Assembly (NCBI GenBank): GCA_028285345.1
Contig: JANQPT010000014.1
Location: 496,001 to 560,000 of the forward strand
Length of the DNA stretch: 64,000 nucleotides
From: Planctomycetales bacterium
GTDB taxonomy: Bacteria; Planctomycetota; Planctomycetia; Planctomycetales; Planctomycetaceae
Direction of reading: 5' to 3'
The notes below the pieces were generated by a model. That model saw only the letters and a program-made list of their open reading frames with translations, ran no database searches and had not been told where the DNA came from. Position numbers and translations under genes: made by a program. Of the stretch, positions 1 through 9,483 are shown piece by piece. Position 1 is the stretch's first letter. Each line of letters opens with the position of its first letter.

Positions 1-1998
1 GTCGAGATGTTTCTGATACACGTCGACTTTTCCGTAGCAATCCACCCGCGATACGTGGTTGTCCTTGCCCTCGCGAATGATGCGGATCTGCATTTTCTTG
101 GCGAGGATATCGATCGGTTCAACCGGTTTCTCAGGCGGCTGCTCTTGACGATTCCGCTCGTTTTGCAGTCTCAATGCGTCGTTTCTTTCCGAGACACCTG
201 CGCCGGGGACCTCGGCCGGCGTCGCCGCAAAACTTTGGCCCTGCCGCTCGGCAACGTGGTGATGGACGGGAACTCGCCGACGCCGGCGCGGCCGACGCGC
301 CGCCGGACGCCGCAGTGGTCGTCGCGAAGGTGCCGAGCGCGGTCGTGCGGCGACCTGGTACTGAGTCGGTCGCACACGGCCGATTAAACGCAGAGTCGAC
401 ACCCCGGCCGTTTCTGGATGGGGAATCTTCCCCTCCTCAAACCATACTTCCAATCGATCCACACCCCCGATAATCTCCGCACTGGCGAAACCGACGTCCT
501 TGACCGCCAGCAGCCGCTGGATCTTCATGTTCCGCACTGTGCCGGAAACGCCAACAGCCGGCTGCCGCGGAGCGGAGGTCCCGCCGGCGGCATCTGGTTC
601 CAGCCAAACCTTAATCACTTCCGCTTCCATGATCATCTTCCGCTCCTCTTTTAAGAGGGCGGTTCCACGCAATTCGATCACATCCTGGTCCGACTTGGGA
701 TTGCGATCGGGATGCTTCGTAATTTGCTTCGCCCACCGCGCGATATATTGTCGGAGGCCGGTCTCGGGATTCCAGCTGATCATCTCTCCGGCGCCGCGTC
801 CCAGAATCGACACGATTTGGTTCGTCTCATCGTGATTAATCGTCAGCTCGGGTGATTTGAATTCCGTGTTCTCGTTGAGCACTCGGACGGTCTTGCCGTC
901 CTGAAGCACAATCTGTTTTTCGTCGGCGTAATACTTGAGTTCCTGCATGATGGCGACGAGATCGCTGCGCTCGGAAATCAGTTTTACGCGGTTGCCTTGG
1001 GCCATCAAGCGGCTAAACGCCAGGTTGCCGGCGATTTTCTGATTGCTCTGTTGAGAATCGTCTTTGGACTCGCCCGGTTCTGCGGGTCGAAAAGTGATCG
1101 TCAGCAAGTCCACTTGATCCAAAATGTCGTTCCCTTCATCCGTATTCCGAACGACGCGAACTTGGTCTTCAAACGTGACCACATTGGTCTGCAGATTAAA
1201 CTCAAACGCCCCCGCGCTGTTGATGTGCACCATTTCCTCCGAGCGCTGTGGATCCTCGGACTCCGGCCGGAGATGCATTTCCACGTTCTTGTGCAGCCGG
1301 ATCGTCTGAATCCCGTCCACTGCGGGTTTGTCGCGGCTGAGCTGCGCACGTTTAGGAATCAGTTTCAAATCGAGGTCTTCGCCGGTGCCGTTGTGCCCGT
1401 CGTATTCGAATTGAATGAGACCCTTACTCCAAGCGCGGGGCGATCGGTCGGCGAGAGCGACTTGGTCGGAATCTTCAAAGGGCCGTTCTCGAAAATAGAA
1501 GTTCGGAGCTTGCAGACGGAGCCCGAATTTTCCCCGGATTTCGACATCGCCGTTCAGTGCACATCCGACGATGCGGCCAGGGTTGGAATTCCGCTCCAGC
1601 ACCAGCGGATTTTGAAACTCCAGCACCGCGGAATCACTCACCAGCGTATAGGGTGGTTCCTGAGGGTTTTCCAGGTCGAGCATCACCATGGCGAACGGAG
1701 TGCATTTGATTTCACCCCGCGGCGTTTGTTCCCAGCTTTGCATAAAGATGAAGCGGTCTGCGGCGTGGTTCTTCATCTGGTACCGCGCGTGCAATGCCCA
1801 GGGAACATGCGGAAGAAACTGCTCGGCGATGTCGGATTTCGGACCGCGCTTTTCAGTGCCCTCCGTCGCCCGCGACACGGGCCGTTGCTCCTCTTGATGC
1901 TCCCGCTGCACCAGCGGCGTCACGAACAGCGCGTACACGCAGAAGACGCCGTACAGGCATCCCGCCGATAGCAACGTGATCGCGATCCGTTTTAGCAC
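1..1998 (-). CDS. LptC/LptA-like LPS-export periplasmic protein (partial)
   Basis: The minus-strand frame is open from a GTG at 1998 to the left edge (666 codons, no stop), so the 3' end is missing. The product begins with a basic residue and a hydrophobic anchor (LKRIAITLLSAGCLYGVF). Beta-rich sequence follows with repeated phrases such as LEFQNPLVLERN, VVTFEDQVRVVRN and KQIVLQDGKTVRV, the pattern of LptC/OstA-type proteins that carry lipopolysaccharide across the periplasm. Around residues 550-600 there is an arginine- and proline-rich linker, and then a second OstA-like segment begins at the edge. The gene lies downstream of kdsD on the same strand, the classical kdsD-lptC-lptA order. The plus-strand 324-codon reading frame inside it is a shadow. 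The family call rests on pattern and context; the start is weak because only a poor ribosome site precedes it. Confidence 0.65.
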   Translation of the reverse strand, partial: MLKRIAITLLSAGCLYGVFCVYALFVTPLVQREHQEEQRPVSRATEGTEKRGPKSDIAEQFLPHVPWALHARYQMKNHAADRFIFMQSWEQTPRGEIKCTPFAMVMLDLENPQEPPYTLVSDSAVLEFQNPLVLERNSNPGRIVGCALNGDVEIRGKFGLRLQAPNFYFRERPFEDSDQVALADRSPRAWSKGLIQFEYDGHNGTGEDLDLKLIPKRAQLSRDKPAVDGIQTIRLHKNVEMHLRPESEDPQRSEEMVHINSAGAFEFNLQTNVVTFEDQVRVVRNTDEGNDILDQVDLLTITFRPAEPGESKDDSQQSNQKIAGNLAFSRLMAQGNRVKLISERSDLVAIMQELKYYADEKQIVLQDGKTVRVLNENTEFKSPELTINHDETNQIVSILGRGAGEMISWNPETGLRQYIARWAKQITKHPDRNPKSDQDVIELRGTALLKEERKMIMEAEVIKVWLEPDAAGGTSAPRQPAVGVSGTVRNMKIQRLLAVKDVGFASAEIIGGVDRLEVWFEEGKIPHPETAGVSTLRLIGRVRPTQYQVAARPRSAPSRRPLRRPAARRPRRRRRVPVHHHVAERQGQSFAATPAEVPGAGVSERNDALRLQNERNRQEQPPEKPVEPIDILAKKMQIRIIREGKDNHVSRVDCYGKVDVYQKHLD

Positions 1999-2075
1999 TG
2001 ATGGCCTAATTGCAAAGGTGGAAATCAGTCAGAGATGTGTACTTCAGGTTTCACCGCTGAACATTGCCGCTGAAT

Positions 2076-3134
2076 CTACTGGCGAAAGGGAATGGATTGG
2101 GGGGCCGCACGGTCGCCCGCCGAACCATCGGGCAAGAGTGAGATGACGTCCGTAATATCGATCAGCCCGACCGGTTTGCCCGCGTCGTCGACAACAGGCA
2201 GTTCGCTGATCCGCCGCTCCGAGAGCAGAGCGACCGCGTCGACCAATTGCGCTTGTTGCGAAATTGTAATCGGAGCGGGCGTCATCACTTCTGTAATCGG
2301 CCGGTCCAATTGCCGGTCCGCGCGACGCTCCAGCAAACGAGCGAGATCGCTGTCAGTGAACAGCCCGGTCAGCCGTCCCTGCTCGTTCACTAACATCACA
2401 GCACCCGTACGACGGTCCGGTCCGCGGTGTCCCACCAAGACCTCGCGAATCGACTGCCTCTCATCGGCGATCCGCAGTGCGTCGCCCCGGCGCATCGATT
2501 CACGGACGGTTTTCAATTGCAGTCCCAAGCTGCCGCCCGGGTGAAAACGGGCAAAATCGGCGCGGGTGAATCCTTTTTCTTCGCTGACGACAATTGCGAG
2601 GGCATCGCCCATTGCCAACATCGCCGTCGTACTCGCGGTGGGCGCTAGCTGCAGTTGTCCAACCTCACTGTGAGATCCGAGTGCCAAGACGATGTCCGCT
2701 GCCGCACCCAGCGTATTTGTGGCTCGCGAGGTCACGGCGATCAGTGATGTGCCGGACTGCTTGATCGACGGCAGCAACCGTACGATCTCGTCGGTCTCTC
2801 CACTATTGGAGAGGGCCAAGAGCACATCCGCGGCGGCGATACACCCCAAATCCCCGTGCACCGCTTCGGCGGGGTGCAGAAAATGAGCAGGGCTTCCGGT
2901 CGAGGAAAACGTCGCCGCGATTTTCTGTCCGATCAATCCCGCCTTGCCCATGCCGGTGACAATGATTCGACCCCGGCACCGGAGTAACAAATCGACAGCG
3001 GCAGAGAATTGAACGTCAAGCTCCCGGCTGAGTTGTTGCAGGACGTCGGACTCTGCCGCAATAATCTGTTTCGCGGAGCGCAGTCGTCCGAGATCGGCGG
3101 CAGGGACGATCGGCTCAGATAGAGGTGCATTCAT
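2076..3134 (-). CDS. kdsD: Arabinose-5-phosphate isomerase (KpsF/GutQ family)
   Basis: This enzyme interconverts ribulose 5-phosphate and arabinose 5-phosphate, the first committed step to Kdo for LPS. An N-terminal SIS domain (about residues 30-180) shows TGMGKAGLIGQKIAATFSSTG and HPAEAVHGDLG, the sugar-phosphate loop and its usual downstream motif. Two CBS domains follow (about 215-275 and 285-340). Length (352 residues) is normal for the family. I prefer the ATG at 3134 over the ATG at 3143 because AAGG lies about 9 bases before 3134 but touches the upstream ATG. The LptC-like gene follows on the same strand after about 77 bases, so the two probably form an LPS unit. Confidence 0.93.
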   Translation of the reverse strand: MNAPLSEPIVPAADLGRLRSAKQIIAAESDVLQQLSRELDVQFSAAVDLLLRCRGRIIVTGMGKAGLIGQKIAATFSSTGSPAHFLHPAEAVHGDLGCIAAADVLLALSNSGETDEIVRLLPSIKQSGTSLIAVTSRATNTLGAAADIVLALGSHSEVGQLQLAPTASTTAMLAMGDALAIVVSEEKGFTRADFARFHPGGSLGLQLKTVRESMRRGDALRIADERQSIREVLVGHRGPDRRTGAVMLVNEQGRLTGLFTDSDLARLLERRADRQLDRPITEVMTPAPITISQQAQLVDAVALLSERRISELPVVDDAGKPVGLIDITDVISLLPDGSAGDRAAPQSIPFRQ

Positions 3135-3578
3135 GCGGGTCATCCTTGACCGCGTGCTGCGGGTATTTCGTGTATCGGGTCTTCAGAATAGGTTGCTTGA
3201 CGGTCGGCGGGAACCACTCCGGCTCGTTCGCGTCACACCGTTGCCGCAAGGATCACGCGAGCAGACCTGAGAAGTTCGAGAAGGGGGGCGGAGTCTACCG
3301 GTTACCGACGGGGACGTCAATGTAGACTTGCCGGTCACCGTCGTTCCAAGGCATTTTACATGAAAGACTTGCGGCGATATCTCACTGCAACTTTTGGAGT
3401 GCGCCGGAGTCATCGCGGTAACTGTCGGGCGCGGGACCTACCAGCAAATTCTGCGCAGTGATCTCAAAACCGTCTTCGTCGATCAATCGGCGAAAATCCG
3501 ATTGAAACGTGCGTGACTGCGCGTGTATCTTCAAACTGTGTATGAACCTGTTCCTCATGACGAGTTGGTTGAGGAGAG
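3135..3578. other. Divergent intergenic region, kdsD / methyltransferase
   Basis: About 440 bases separate the two divergent genes and should hold both promoters. No strong hairpin or clear sigma-70 promoter is visible. A minus-strand frame at 3382-3606 has coding-like codon choice at its 3' end but overlaps the methyltransferase start and has no ribosome site, so it is not called. Confidence 0.4.
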
Positions 3579-4817
3579 ATGGCCATGCGGTTTGCGAACT
3601 CGCCAAAGGTCTTCCGTCTATTCTTGCTGTTCATCGTCTCCAGCGCGTGCATTGGGTCGGCCGCCGCCGCTCAGGATTCCGACCCGTTTCGCCGGCAGCG
3701 TTTACGGTTGGTCAAGCAGATCTTGGCCGCCGATGGAATCGAAAACGAAGCTGTCCTCGCGGCAATGCGCAAGGTGCCCCGTCATCTGTTCGTGCGAAAA
3801 GTGGATCAGAAACAGGCGTATTTCGACCAATCACTGCCGATCGGTTTTAAGCAAACGATATCACCTCCCTACATCGTCGCTTACATGACGCAGAGCATCG
3901 ATCCGCAACCGAGCGACCGAGTTCTGGAAATTGGAACCGGTAGCGGTTACCAAGCGGCGATCCTCTCCGAGATTGTGGGCCAGGTCTTCACCATCGAAAT
4001 CGTGGAATCGCTCGGGAAATCGGCAGCGCGCCGTCTCAAAAGGCTGGGCTATGACAACGTCAAATCGAAAGTTGGGGACGGCTACCAAGGCTGGGCGGAA
4101 CACGCGCCGTTCGACAAAATCATTGTGACCTGCTCCCCTGAAAACGTTCCCAAACCGTTGGTCGACCAGCTTCGCGAAGGGGGCAAGATGATCATTCCGT
4201 TGGGCGAGCGGCACCAACAGGTCTTTTACCTGTTTGAAAAGCAAGATGGCGAGCTGGTCAAACAGCAATTGATTTCGACGTTGTTTGTGCCGATGACCGG
4301 CCGGGCGGAGGACCAGCGGAAAGTCAAACCCGACGCCTCGCGTCCAACGGTCATCAACGGTGGCTTCGAGATCGATGCCAACGATGACGAGCGCGCCGAT
4401 GGCTGGCATTATCAACGGCAAAACCGAATCGTCGTCAGAGGCGCCCCGCAAGGCGAACGATATATGCAGTTCGAGAATGAGACGCCCGGACGCGGGGCGC
4501 AAGTCCTGCAGGGGTTCGCGGTTGACGGCAAAGCGGTCCGTTTTCTCGATGTCCGCTTTTGGGTCCGCTTAACTGACGGACGCCGAGGATTACGTCGACA
4601 GGAACAAGCCGCTCTGTACGTTCACTTTTACGACAAATCGCGGAAAGTCGTCGGCGACGCAATTGTCGGCCAGTGGTCGGGGACGTTCGGCTGGCAGCAA
4701 GTGACCAAGAAGGTCAAGGTCCCGCGGCACGCGAATGAGGCGGTCCTTCGCGTGGGGCTCAATGGCGGAGTCGGTACACTCGGCGTCGACGACATCCGCG
4801 TTTCGCCGGACAAATAG
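3579..4817 (+). CDS. Secreted protein-L-isoaspartate O-methyltransferase with C-terminal beta-sandwich domain
   Basis: Residues 1-31 form a signal peptide (hydrophobic core FRLFLLFIVSSACIGSAAAA). Residues 35-240 match protein-L-isoaspartate methyltransferase, which methylates damaged aspartyl residues with S-adenosylmethionine: ISPPYIVAYMTQ at 94-105 and the SAM loop VLEIGTGSG at 115-123. Standard bacterial Pcm is about 210 residues and cytosolic. Here about 160 extra residues follow, beginning near VINGGFEID and ending GTLGVDDIRVS, a pattern typical of carbohydrate-binding-like beta-sandwich modules. A GAGGAG ribosome site lies just upstream of the ATG. Export of a SAM-dependent enzyme is odd, since SAM is not expected outside the cytoplasm. 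Confidence 0.85.
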   Translation: MAMRFANSPKVFRLFLLFIVSSACIGSAAAAQDSDPFRRQRLRLVKQILAADGIENEAVLAAMRKVPRHLFVRKVDQKQAYFDQSLPIGFKQTISPPYIVAYMTQSIDPQPSDRVLEIGTGSGYQAAILSEIVGQVFTIEIVESLGKSAARRLKRLGYDNVKSKVGDGYQGWAEHAPFDKIIVTCSPENVPKPLVDQLREGGKMIIPLGERHQQVFYLFEKQDGELVKQQLISTLFVPMTGRAEDQRKVKPDASRPTVINGGFEIDANDDERADGWHYQRQNRIVVRGAPQGERYMQFENETPGRGAQVLQGFAVDGKAVRFLDVRFWVRLTDGRRGLRRQEQAALYVHFYDKSRKVVGDAIVGQWSGTFGWQQVTKKVKVPRHANEAVLRVGLNGGVGTLGVDDIRVSPDK

Positions 4818-4875
4818 CGGCGGATCCACGGCGTTCGAGGCGCAGTGACGGCCGGAGACCTGCCTGAGATGTGCC

Positions 4876-5745
4876 TTACTTTGAGGCGGGATTCGTCTCA
4901 GGCTTCAACCGCTCAACGTCTTCAACACGATACGTCGGTTTCCCGGACAGGTCGGTGTTCTCGATGTCAACGCGACCGTCGATCAGCACCACGTCGTCTG
5001 GAATCAGGCCGATCTTGTACAGAAGGTCGTCGTTCGAAAGCGTGAACGTCCCACCGTACTTGTCGTCCTGATCAGTCGGGTCGGCATTGTAGGTGATCCG
5101 CCACTGCCGCTGTTTCTCGTCAAAGTTGATCACACCGCGCAACCATTCGTATCTCTCTTCGACGCCGTCACCGTTAAAGTCGCCGGGATCATTGTCGTAG
5201 AGATAAGGATTCGGCCGCGCTGCAGTGGCCTTCGGAGGAGTGTCTGCGGAAATGGCCCGGCTGGAAGCGGGCTTGAATGGGACCGGCGGCACGAATTCGT
5301 CTTCCAGCGATTGCTCTTCTGCCACGGATGTCACCTCGTCGGCAGAATCGTCAACGGGATCTGGTTCGACGGCGGCAGTCTCCGCGGCTGCGATGTTTTC
5401 TGTTTCGATGTTGAACTGGCTATTGGTGCCCGATAGGTCGTCGTCGTAGTCGTTCGGTGCAAGATTGTCGCCTCTACTGTTCGGATTCGAGGCCGAAGGG
5501 GAGGGATTGTGCAGCGGTGCGTCGCCCCCGTTGGGAGTCACGCTGCCCGGCGCCACCCCACCTGGCACCACGCCTCCTGAGGGAACGCCGGGCTGGCCTT
5601 GGTAGGGAACGACGGTCGGCGGTTGATAAACTTGGCTTGGCTGATGACCGGGGTAGGGGCCGCACGAATTGCAGTAGGGGTGATAGGAGTGGCAGCCGGC
5701 AATAGCGCAGGCGGCGACTCCGGTCAGCACCAGTCTGAACAACAT
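4876..5745 (-). CDS. Proline-rich lipoprotein of unknown function
   Basis: The protein starts with a short lipoprotein signal, MLFRLVLTGVAACAIAGC, lipobox AIAGC, followed by a tyrosine-, proline- and glycine-rich stretch (residues 20-75). An acidic serine-rich linker (75-160) comes next. The C-terminal 120 residues look folded and start with a possible calcium-binding-type motif, NDPGDFNGDGVEERYEWLRGV, followed by alternating strands. AAAGGA lies about 10 bases before the ATG. I do not recognise the family. It is convergent with the methyltransferase gene (58 bases between stops). A cell-envelope location is the only inference I would make. Confidence 0.75.
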   Translation of the reverse strand: MLFRLVLTGVAACAIAGCHSYHPYCNSCGPYPGHQPSQVYQPPTVVPYQGQPGVPSGGVVPGGVAPGSVTPNGGDAPLHNPSPSASNPNSRGDNLAPNDYDDDLSGTNSQFNIETENIAAAETAAVEPDPVDDSADEVTSVAEEQSLEDEFVPPVPFKPASSRAISADTPPKATAARPNPYLYDNDPGDFNGDGVEERYEWLRGVINFDEKQRQWRITYNADPTDQDDKYGGTFTLSNDDLLYKIGLIPDDVVLIDGRVDIENTDLSGKPTYRVEDVERLKPETNPASK

Positions 5746-6456
5746 CGTCAGGGTCCTTTCTGTTGAACGGCCACCGGTAAGGGATCGTGCCCTCGTCTGG
5801 GGAAGGTTCGGTGAACTCGTTCTGCGGGGGGTGTTCCGTCTAAACCCGGGGGAGGTCGGAACAATCGAACTGAGACGTGAAGTGTGATGTGAGTACGTTG
5901 CGATAAATCGAACGGACTCGGTTCAGCGGGCAATTTCCGTAGTTGTTGCCCACTGCCGGAATTCCGGAAGGTGCGGGATTGTATCGTTTCGGGTGTTCCT
6001 GTCCAGCCCGCTTTCGGAACTGCCGATTCGGCCGGTTTCGAGATGATTGCTGCAGGCGGTTCGACTTTGTCGGCAGGTCATCGCCTCCATTCTCAGCCAG
6101 ATTGAGGGTTCGGAAACCTGGTGAGGTGTGGTCAAACTTGCGGGGTCTGAAGGCAATGCGGCCAACATCCTTGACGATTTGACAGCGGGCTGGTCGCTCC
6201 CGCCGCAACGTCAGTCAGCGGTCGGGAGTTCGTCAGTTCGTCAATGAGCGGCGCGACAGAATCAGCATTGCGCACCCTCTTGACATCCAAACCGGAAACC
6301 CATAGATTATTGACATTGAGTCTCAATGTCAGATTCTTGAGGTGAGCACGCAGCCTCGTTCGTCGTGCCACGCAGCCTGCCTCCAATACGGTGTTCACTA
6401 TGCGGAGCGAGTCTTGTGACTCGACATTCACCCCAAGAAGGTGGGAGGAGCAGGAA
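5746..6456. other. Long divergent intergenic region with palindromes
   Basis: About 710 bases without a convincing gene lie between the lipoprotein and the TPR gene. It contains the 10+1+10 palindrome at 6311-6331 and a second hairpin, CGAGTC-TTGT-GACTCG, at 6408-6423, about 35 bases before the TPR start. Reading frames at 5840-6208, 5923-6168 and 6132-6431 on the minus strand are not supported by ribosome sites or recognisable sequence. Confidence 0.5.
6311..6331. promoter_or_regulatory. Perfect 21-bp palindrome overlapping a -35 box (candidate operator)
   Basis: Two 10-base arms, TGACATTGAG and CTCAATGTCA, flank a single T. A TTGACA sequence at 6310-6315 forms part of the left arm; a poor -10 (GATTCT, 6332-6337) lies at about the right distance. 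Such symmetry is typical of a dimeric repressor site, and the TTGAG/CTCAA core recalls Fur-family metalloregulator boxes, but that assignment is only a guess. The next gene downstream starts at 6457. Confidence 0.6.
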
Positions 6457-7248
6457 ATGAGGGCGTGTCAGAACGACAAGCAGCGGATTGCGAGTCTCTC
6501 TACCGACGAGAGATTCAACCTCGTCGAGCATCTCATTAACCAAGATCGCTTTCACGAAGCAAAGCAAGTGGTCGATCGTGAGTTGGATTCGCAGCCGGAT
6601 AACGGGCGGCTGTGGGAACTGAAGGGTATGATTCACCACCTGCTGGAAGAATTCCGGCAATCAGTTGCCGCGATCGAGCGGGCATCGTTGCTGATTCCTT
6701 TGAGTCCCGCGTCCCGCGTTATGCTTGGATTGGGTTACGCGAGGATCGGCAAGCAGGTCTTGTCCCGCGATTTGCTGACGTCGCTGCTTGAGAGCGGGGA
6801 CCTGTCGATCGATTGGCGACTGCAAATCGCCAGTGCCCTGGATGCATTGGGTTATCCCGATCTGGCCGTCCACGGCTGCCGCGGGGCGATCGAACAAGAT
6901 CCGCTCTCCGCACAGGCGTATTACGACATGGCCTATTACACGGGCCGTTGCCAGCGTCCGCCTCACGTGACGGAATCACTCATACGCAAGGCGATCGACC
7001 TTGGTCCGGACCGCGCCCAATTTCGCATTGGTCTGGCAGCCCTATTGATCGAAACGGACCGCGCTTGGGATGCGTATCAGGCAGTCCGCAACTTGACTCA
7101 CGCTCAAATTGACAATCTCAATTGCCAATGCTGCCTCACGCGGATTTCGGATCTCTATGATGCGGCCGGCGACTACCGTCGCAGTGTGCTTTGCCGGGAG
7201 CGAATGCTTATTCTCGAATCAAAGCGATCGGAAACTGACTGCGGTTGA
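6457..7248 (+). CDS. Tetratricopeptide-repeat protein
   Basis: This 263-residue helical protein has TPR-like repeats: RFHEAKQVVDRELDSQPDN, the following LWELKGMIHHLLEE, then SAQAYYDMAYYTGRC and RAWDAYQAVRNL. It has no signal peptide. I chose the ATG at 6457 because GGGAGGAG lies 7-8 bases upstream; the frame is open further to 6391 but without a ribosome site. It probably acts as a scaffold; no partner is visible. The stop overlaps the open frame of the next gene and the propeller's preferred start is about 105 bases on, so the two may be co-transcribed. Confidence 0.82.
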   Translation: MRACQNDKQRIASLSTDERFNLVEHLINQDRFHEAKQVVDRELDSQPDNGRLWELKGMIHHLLEEFRQSVAAIERASLLIPLSPASRVMLGLGYARIGKQVLSRDLLTSLLESGDLSIDWRLQIASALDALGYPDLAVHGCRGAIEQDPLSAQAYYDMAYYTGRCQRPPHVTESLIRKAIDLGPDRAQFRIGLAALLIETDRAWDAYQAVRNLTHAQIDNLNCQCCLTRISDLYDAAGDYRRSVLCRERMLILESKRSETDCG

Positions 7249-7352
7249 AAGATTCGGAAGACAAATACGGACGGACGTTACCACAATCAATCACGTTCGG
7301 TGTCTGGTCCATCAGATTCCAGCACCGAGCCCTTTGCCCCGGGAGCACCCCG

Positions 7353-8963
7353 ATGACGACAGCGGAATTGTTCATTCAGCACGTGATCGTTTTTGCGTCA
7401 ATTGCACTGATCATGGTGTTTAGCCGCTGGTGGGGACGCATGCTGGCGCAGTTCGTCGTCAGGTATCGTGAAAACCGGCAACTTGGTGCGTCAGCAGATT
7501 CCCATCGCACAATGACGGGTGGAACGAATCGGCATGGTTTTCCGGGTCGCACCAAACCATTACTCCGATCCGGTCTACTCGCATCAGGCCGTCTTCGGCT
7601 CAGTTCGCTGCTCTTCGCGGCGGTCTTGGGAGGCAGCCTCAATACGACGGCTGCGGCAGACGAATCTTGGAGTTCCTTCCAAAACGGCGGCAACTCCTCG
7701 GCCTCCAATCAGAGCCGGCTGCGCGCTTGGGACTCTGTCAGCGATGCGAGTTGGCGGGCGGAGATCCCCGGTTACGGACAATCGAGTCCCGTCGTCTGGA
7801 ACGGACGCGTGTATGTGACTTCTGTCAGCGGGCCGAAAAAGGAGACTTACCACATCTCCGCGTTTCAGCTCACAGACGGGGAGAAGCTATGGCAGCACGA
7901 CGTGAAGAACGCCTCGCCGCAAGAGAGTTCCAACTACGTCAGCCGCGCCGCACCATCCCCGGTCGTCGACGAGACCGGCGTCATTTGCTTCTTTGAAGGG
8001 GGCAATTTGGTGGCGCTGACTCACGCCAACGAACTTCGGTGGGAGCGTAACTTGGTGGATGAGTATGGAAAGATCGAAGGCCGGCACGGGTTGGGAGCGT
8101 CCGTTGAGCAGGATGCAACGACCGCGTTTGTCTGGGTGGAACGATCGGAGGAACCGTACGTATTGGCCGTCGACAAGAAGTCGGGCAAGAACAAATGGAA
8201 AGTTCCCGGAATTGGCGCGACGAGTTGGTCGAGCCCGCGATTGATTCCGGTCGGCGAAACCCGCCATTTGGTCTTCAGTGCGGTTGGAAGTCTGACAGGC
8301 CTCGACCCGGCAAGCGGGGCGCGGCTCTGGTCGCTCGACGGAATTAACGGCAATTCGACGCCCACTCCAGTCCCGCTCGGCGACGGCCGATTCTTGATCG
8401 GCGCCACGACCGGCCGCGGCGGTTCGCGACGGGGAGGCCGCGGGCGAAGTTCAACGGGCGGGGAGGGGGCAGAGAACGCGCCGGGAGGCCGCGCCGCAAA
8501 GTCGAACGGAGTCGTGCAAATCAGTCAAAACGGCGAAGGTCAGTGGTCGGCAGACTATCTCTGGCGCGCGGAACGGGCCACCAGCTCGTTCGGCTCGCCG
8601 ATCGCGCACGATGGGCACGCCTACTTCGTGAACCGGTCAGGAGTCCTCTATTGCCTTGATCTAAAAACCGGTCAGGAGCATTACGCCAAGCGTTTGGGCG
8701 GAAGCATCTGGGCCACGCCCATTGCCGCGGCGCAGCAGATTTTGTTCTTCGGCAAGGACGGAACGGTCTATTTCGTCAAGCCGGGACCGGAGTTTGAGAA
8801 AATCGCCTCAGCGCCGGTATGGGCGGCCAAAACTGCTGCCAAGCCACAAACGCCCCCCGGCCGGGGCGGAGGATTCTCGGGTCCAATCCTGTATGCTGCC
8901 TCAATTCTGAATGAACGGGTGCTGATCCGTACCGGCAAAGAGCTGATCTGCTACGGTCAGTGA
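7353..8963 (+). CDS. PQQ-type beta-propeller protein with N-terminal membrane segment
   Basis: The body (from about residue 105) is a beta-propeller with repeated blade phrases such as SSPVVWNGRVYVTSV, GEKLWQHDV, SGKNKWKVPG and TGQEHYAKRLGGSIWATPI, the pattern of PQQ/BamB-like repeats. A glycine/arginine-rich insert (GGSRRGGRGRSS) lies in the middle. Two hydrophobic segments precede the propeller: IQHVIVFASIALIMVF near the start, and LSSLLFAAVLGGSL ending in TAAADES, which looks like a second, cleavable signal. GGGAG lies about 8 bases before the ATG at 7353; the frame is open to 7245. The second segment could mean that the true mature form starts there. The protein is probably periplasmic; function unknown. 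Confidence 0.8.
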   Translation: MTTAELFIQHVIVFASIALIMVFSRWWGRMLAQFVVRYRENRQLGASADSHRTMTGGTNRHGFPGRTKPLLRSGLLASGRLRLSSLLFAAVLGGSLNTTAAADESWSSFQNGGNSSASNQSRLRAWDSVSDASWRAEIPGYGQSSPVVWNGRVYVTSVSGPKKETYHISAFQLTDGEKLWQHDVKNASPQESSNYVSRAAPSPVVDETGVICFFEGGNLVALTHANELRWERNLVDEYGKIEGRHGLGASVEQDATTAFVWVERSEEPYVLAVDKKSGKNKWKVPGIGATSWSSPRLIPVGETRHLVFSAVGSLTGLDPASGARLWSLDGINGNSTPTPVPLGDGRFLIGATTGRGGSRRGGRGRSSTGGEGAENAPGGRAAKSNGVVQISQNGEGQWSADYLWRAERATSSFGSPIAHDGHAYFVNRSGVLYCLDLKTGQEHYAKRLGGSIWATPIAAAQQILFFGKDGTVYFVKPGPEFEKIASAPVWAAKTAAKPQTPPGRGGGFSGPILYAASILNERVLIRTGKELICYGQ

Positions 8964-9483
8964 TTCGCAGGACCTCCGCAAAGCGGTGGCTCTTCCGAAG
9001 ACAAGGCAGAATGCGCAGAATGGGGTGTCTTGTCAGGCGCAGGCTCGAAACTTGCGAGTTTGACGATTCCCGACCCGCTGCGAAGAGCGCAGAAATAGGG
9101 AATTCACAAAAACCTTGCCGGTTTTGCTTGACGAAACGATCGCGAAACCAAATTATGGTGCGATTGAACGATGCGGGCTGCCGCTCAGCGACCAGTGTCC
9201 CAGACGTTCGCTGACAGATTAGCGGGACACAGATTCCGGTCGCGTGCGTGACAACGTGAGTCGTTGTCAGTTGCACAAGTTGTGGGTCGGAACCGTTGTG
9301 ACCGACACAGCCCGGACTCCAGTTCGTTGAGAGGAAGCAGTTTCGTTGATTTTGGCTTCCTCGAATCTGTCGCAGTCCCTTCCATGATGGAAACGAAACG
9401 GCCTGAACCAATTTGCACTCAAGGATCCAGTTTGGGCCCCGCTAGTCTTCCTGTGGAACATGACAAATTAAGGAGATGTCGTT
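8964..9483. other. Intergenic region with two stem-loops
   Basis: About 520 bases without a gene. Two clear inverted repeats are present: GTGTCCC (9195-9201) with GGGACAC (9224-9230), and TGACAACG (9249-9256) with CGTTGTCA (9262-9269) around a 5-base loop. Neither is followed by a T run. They may be leader structures of the downstream thioredoxin-WD40-LRR gene. Confidence 0.5.

Noticed and set aside
997-1971. Plus-strand 324-codon open frame
   Set aside because: It is the mirror of the open LptC/LptA-like minus-strand gene; the plus translation lacks any domain pattern, while the minus one has typical repeats and context with kdsD.
3382-3606. Minus-strand 74-codon frame with coding-like 3' codons
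   Set aside because: It overlaps the methyltransferase start, has no ribosome site and no recognisable family.
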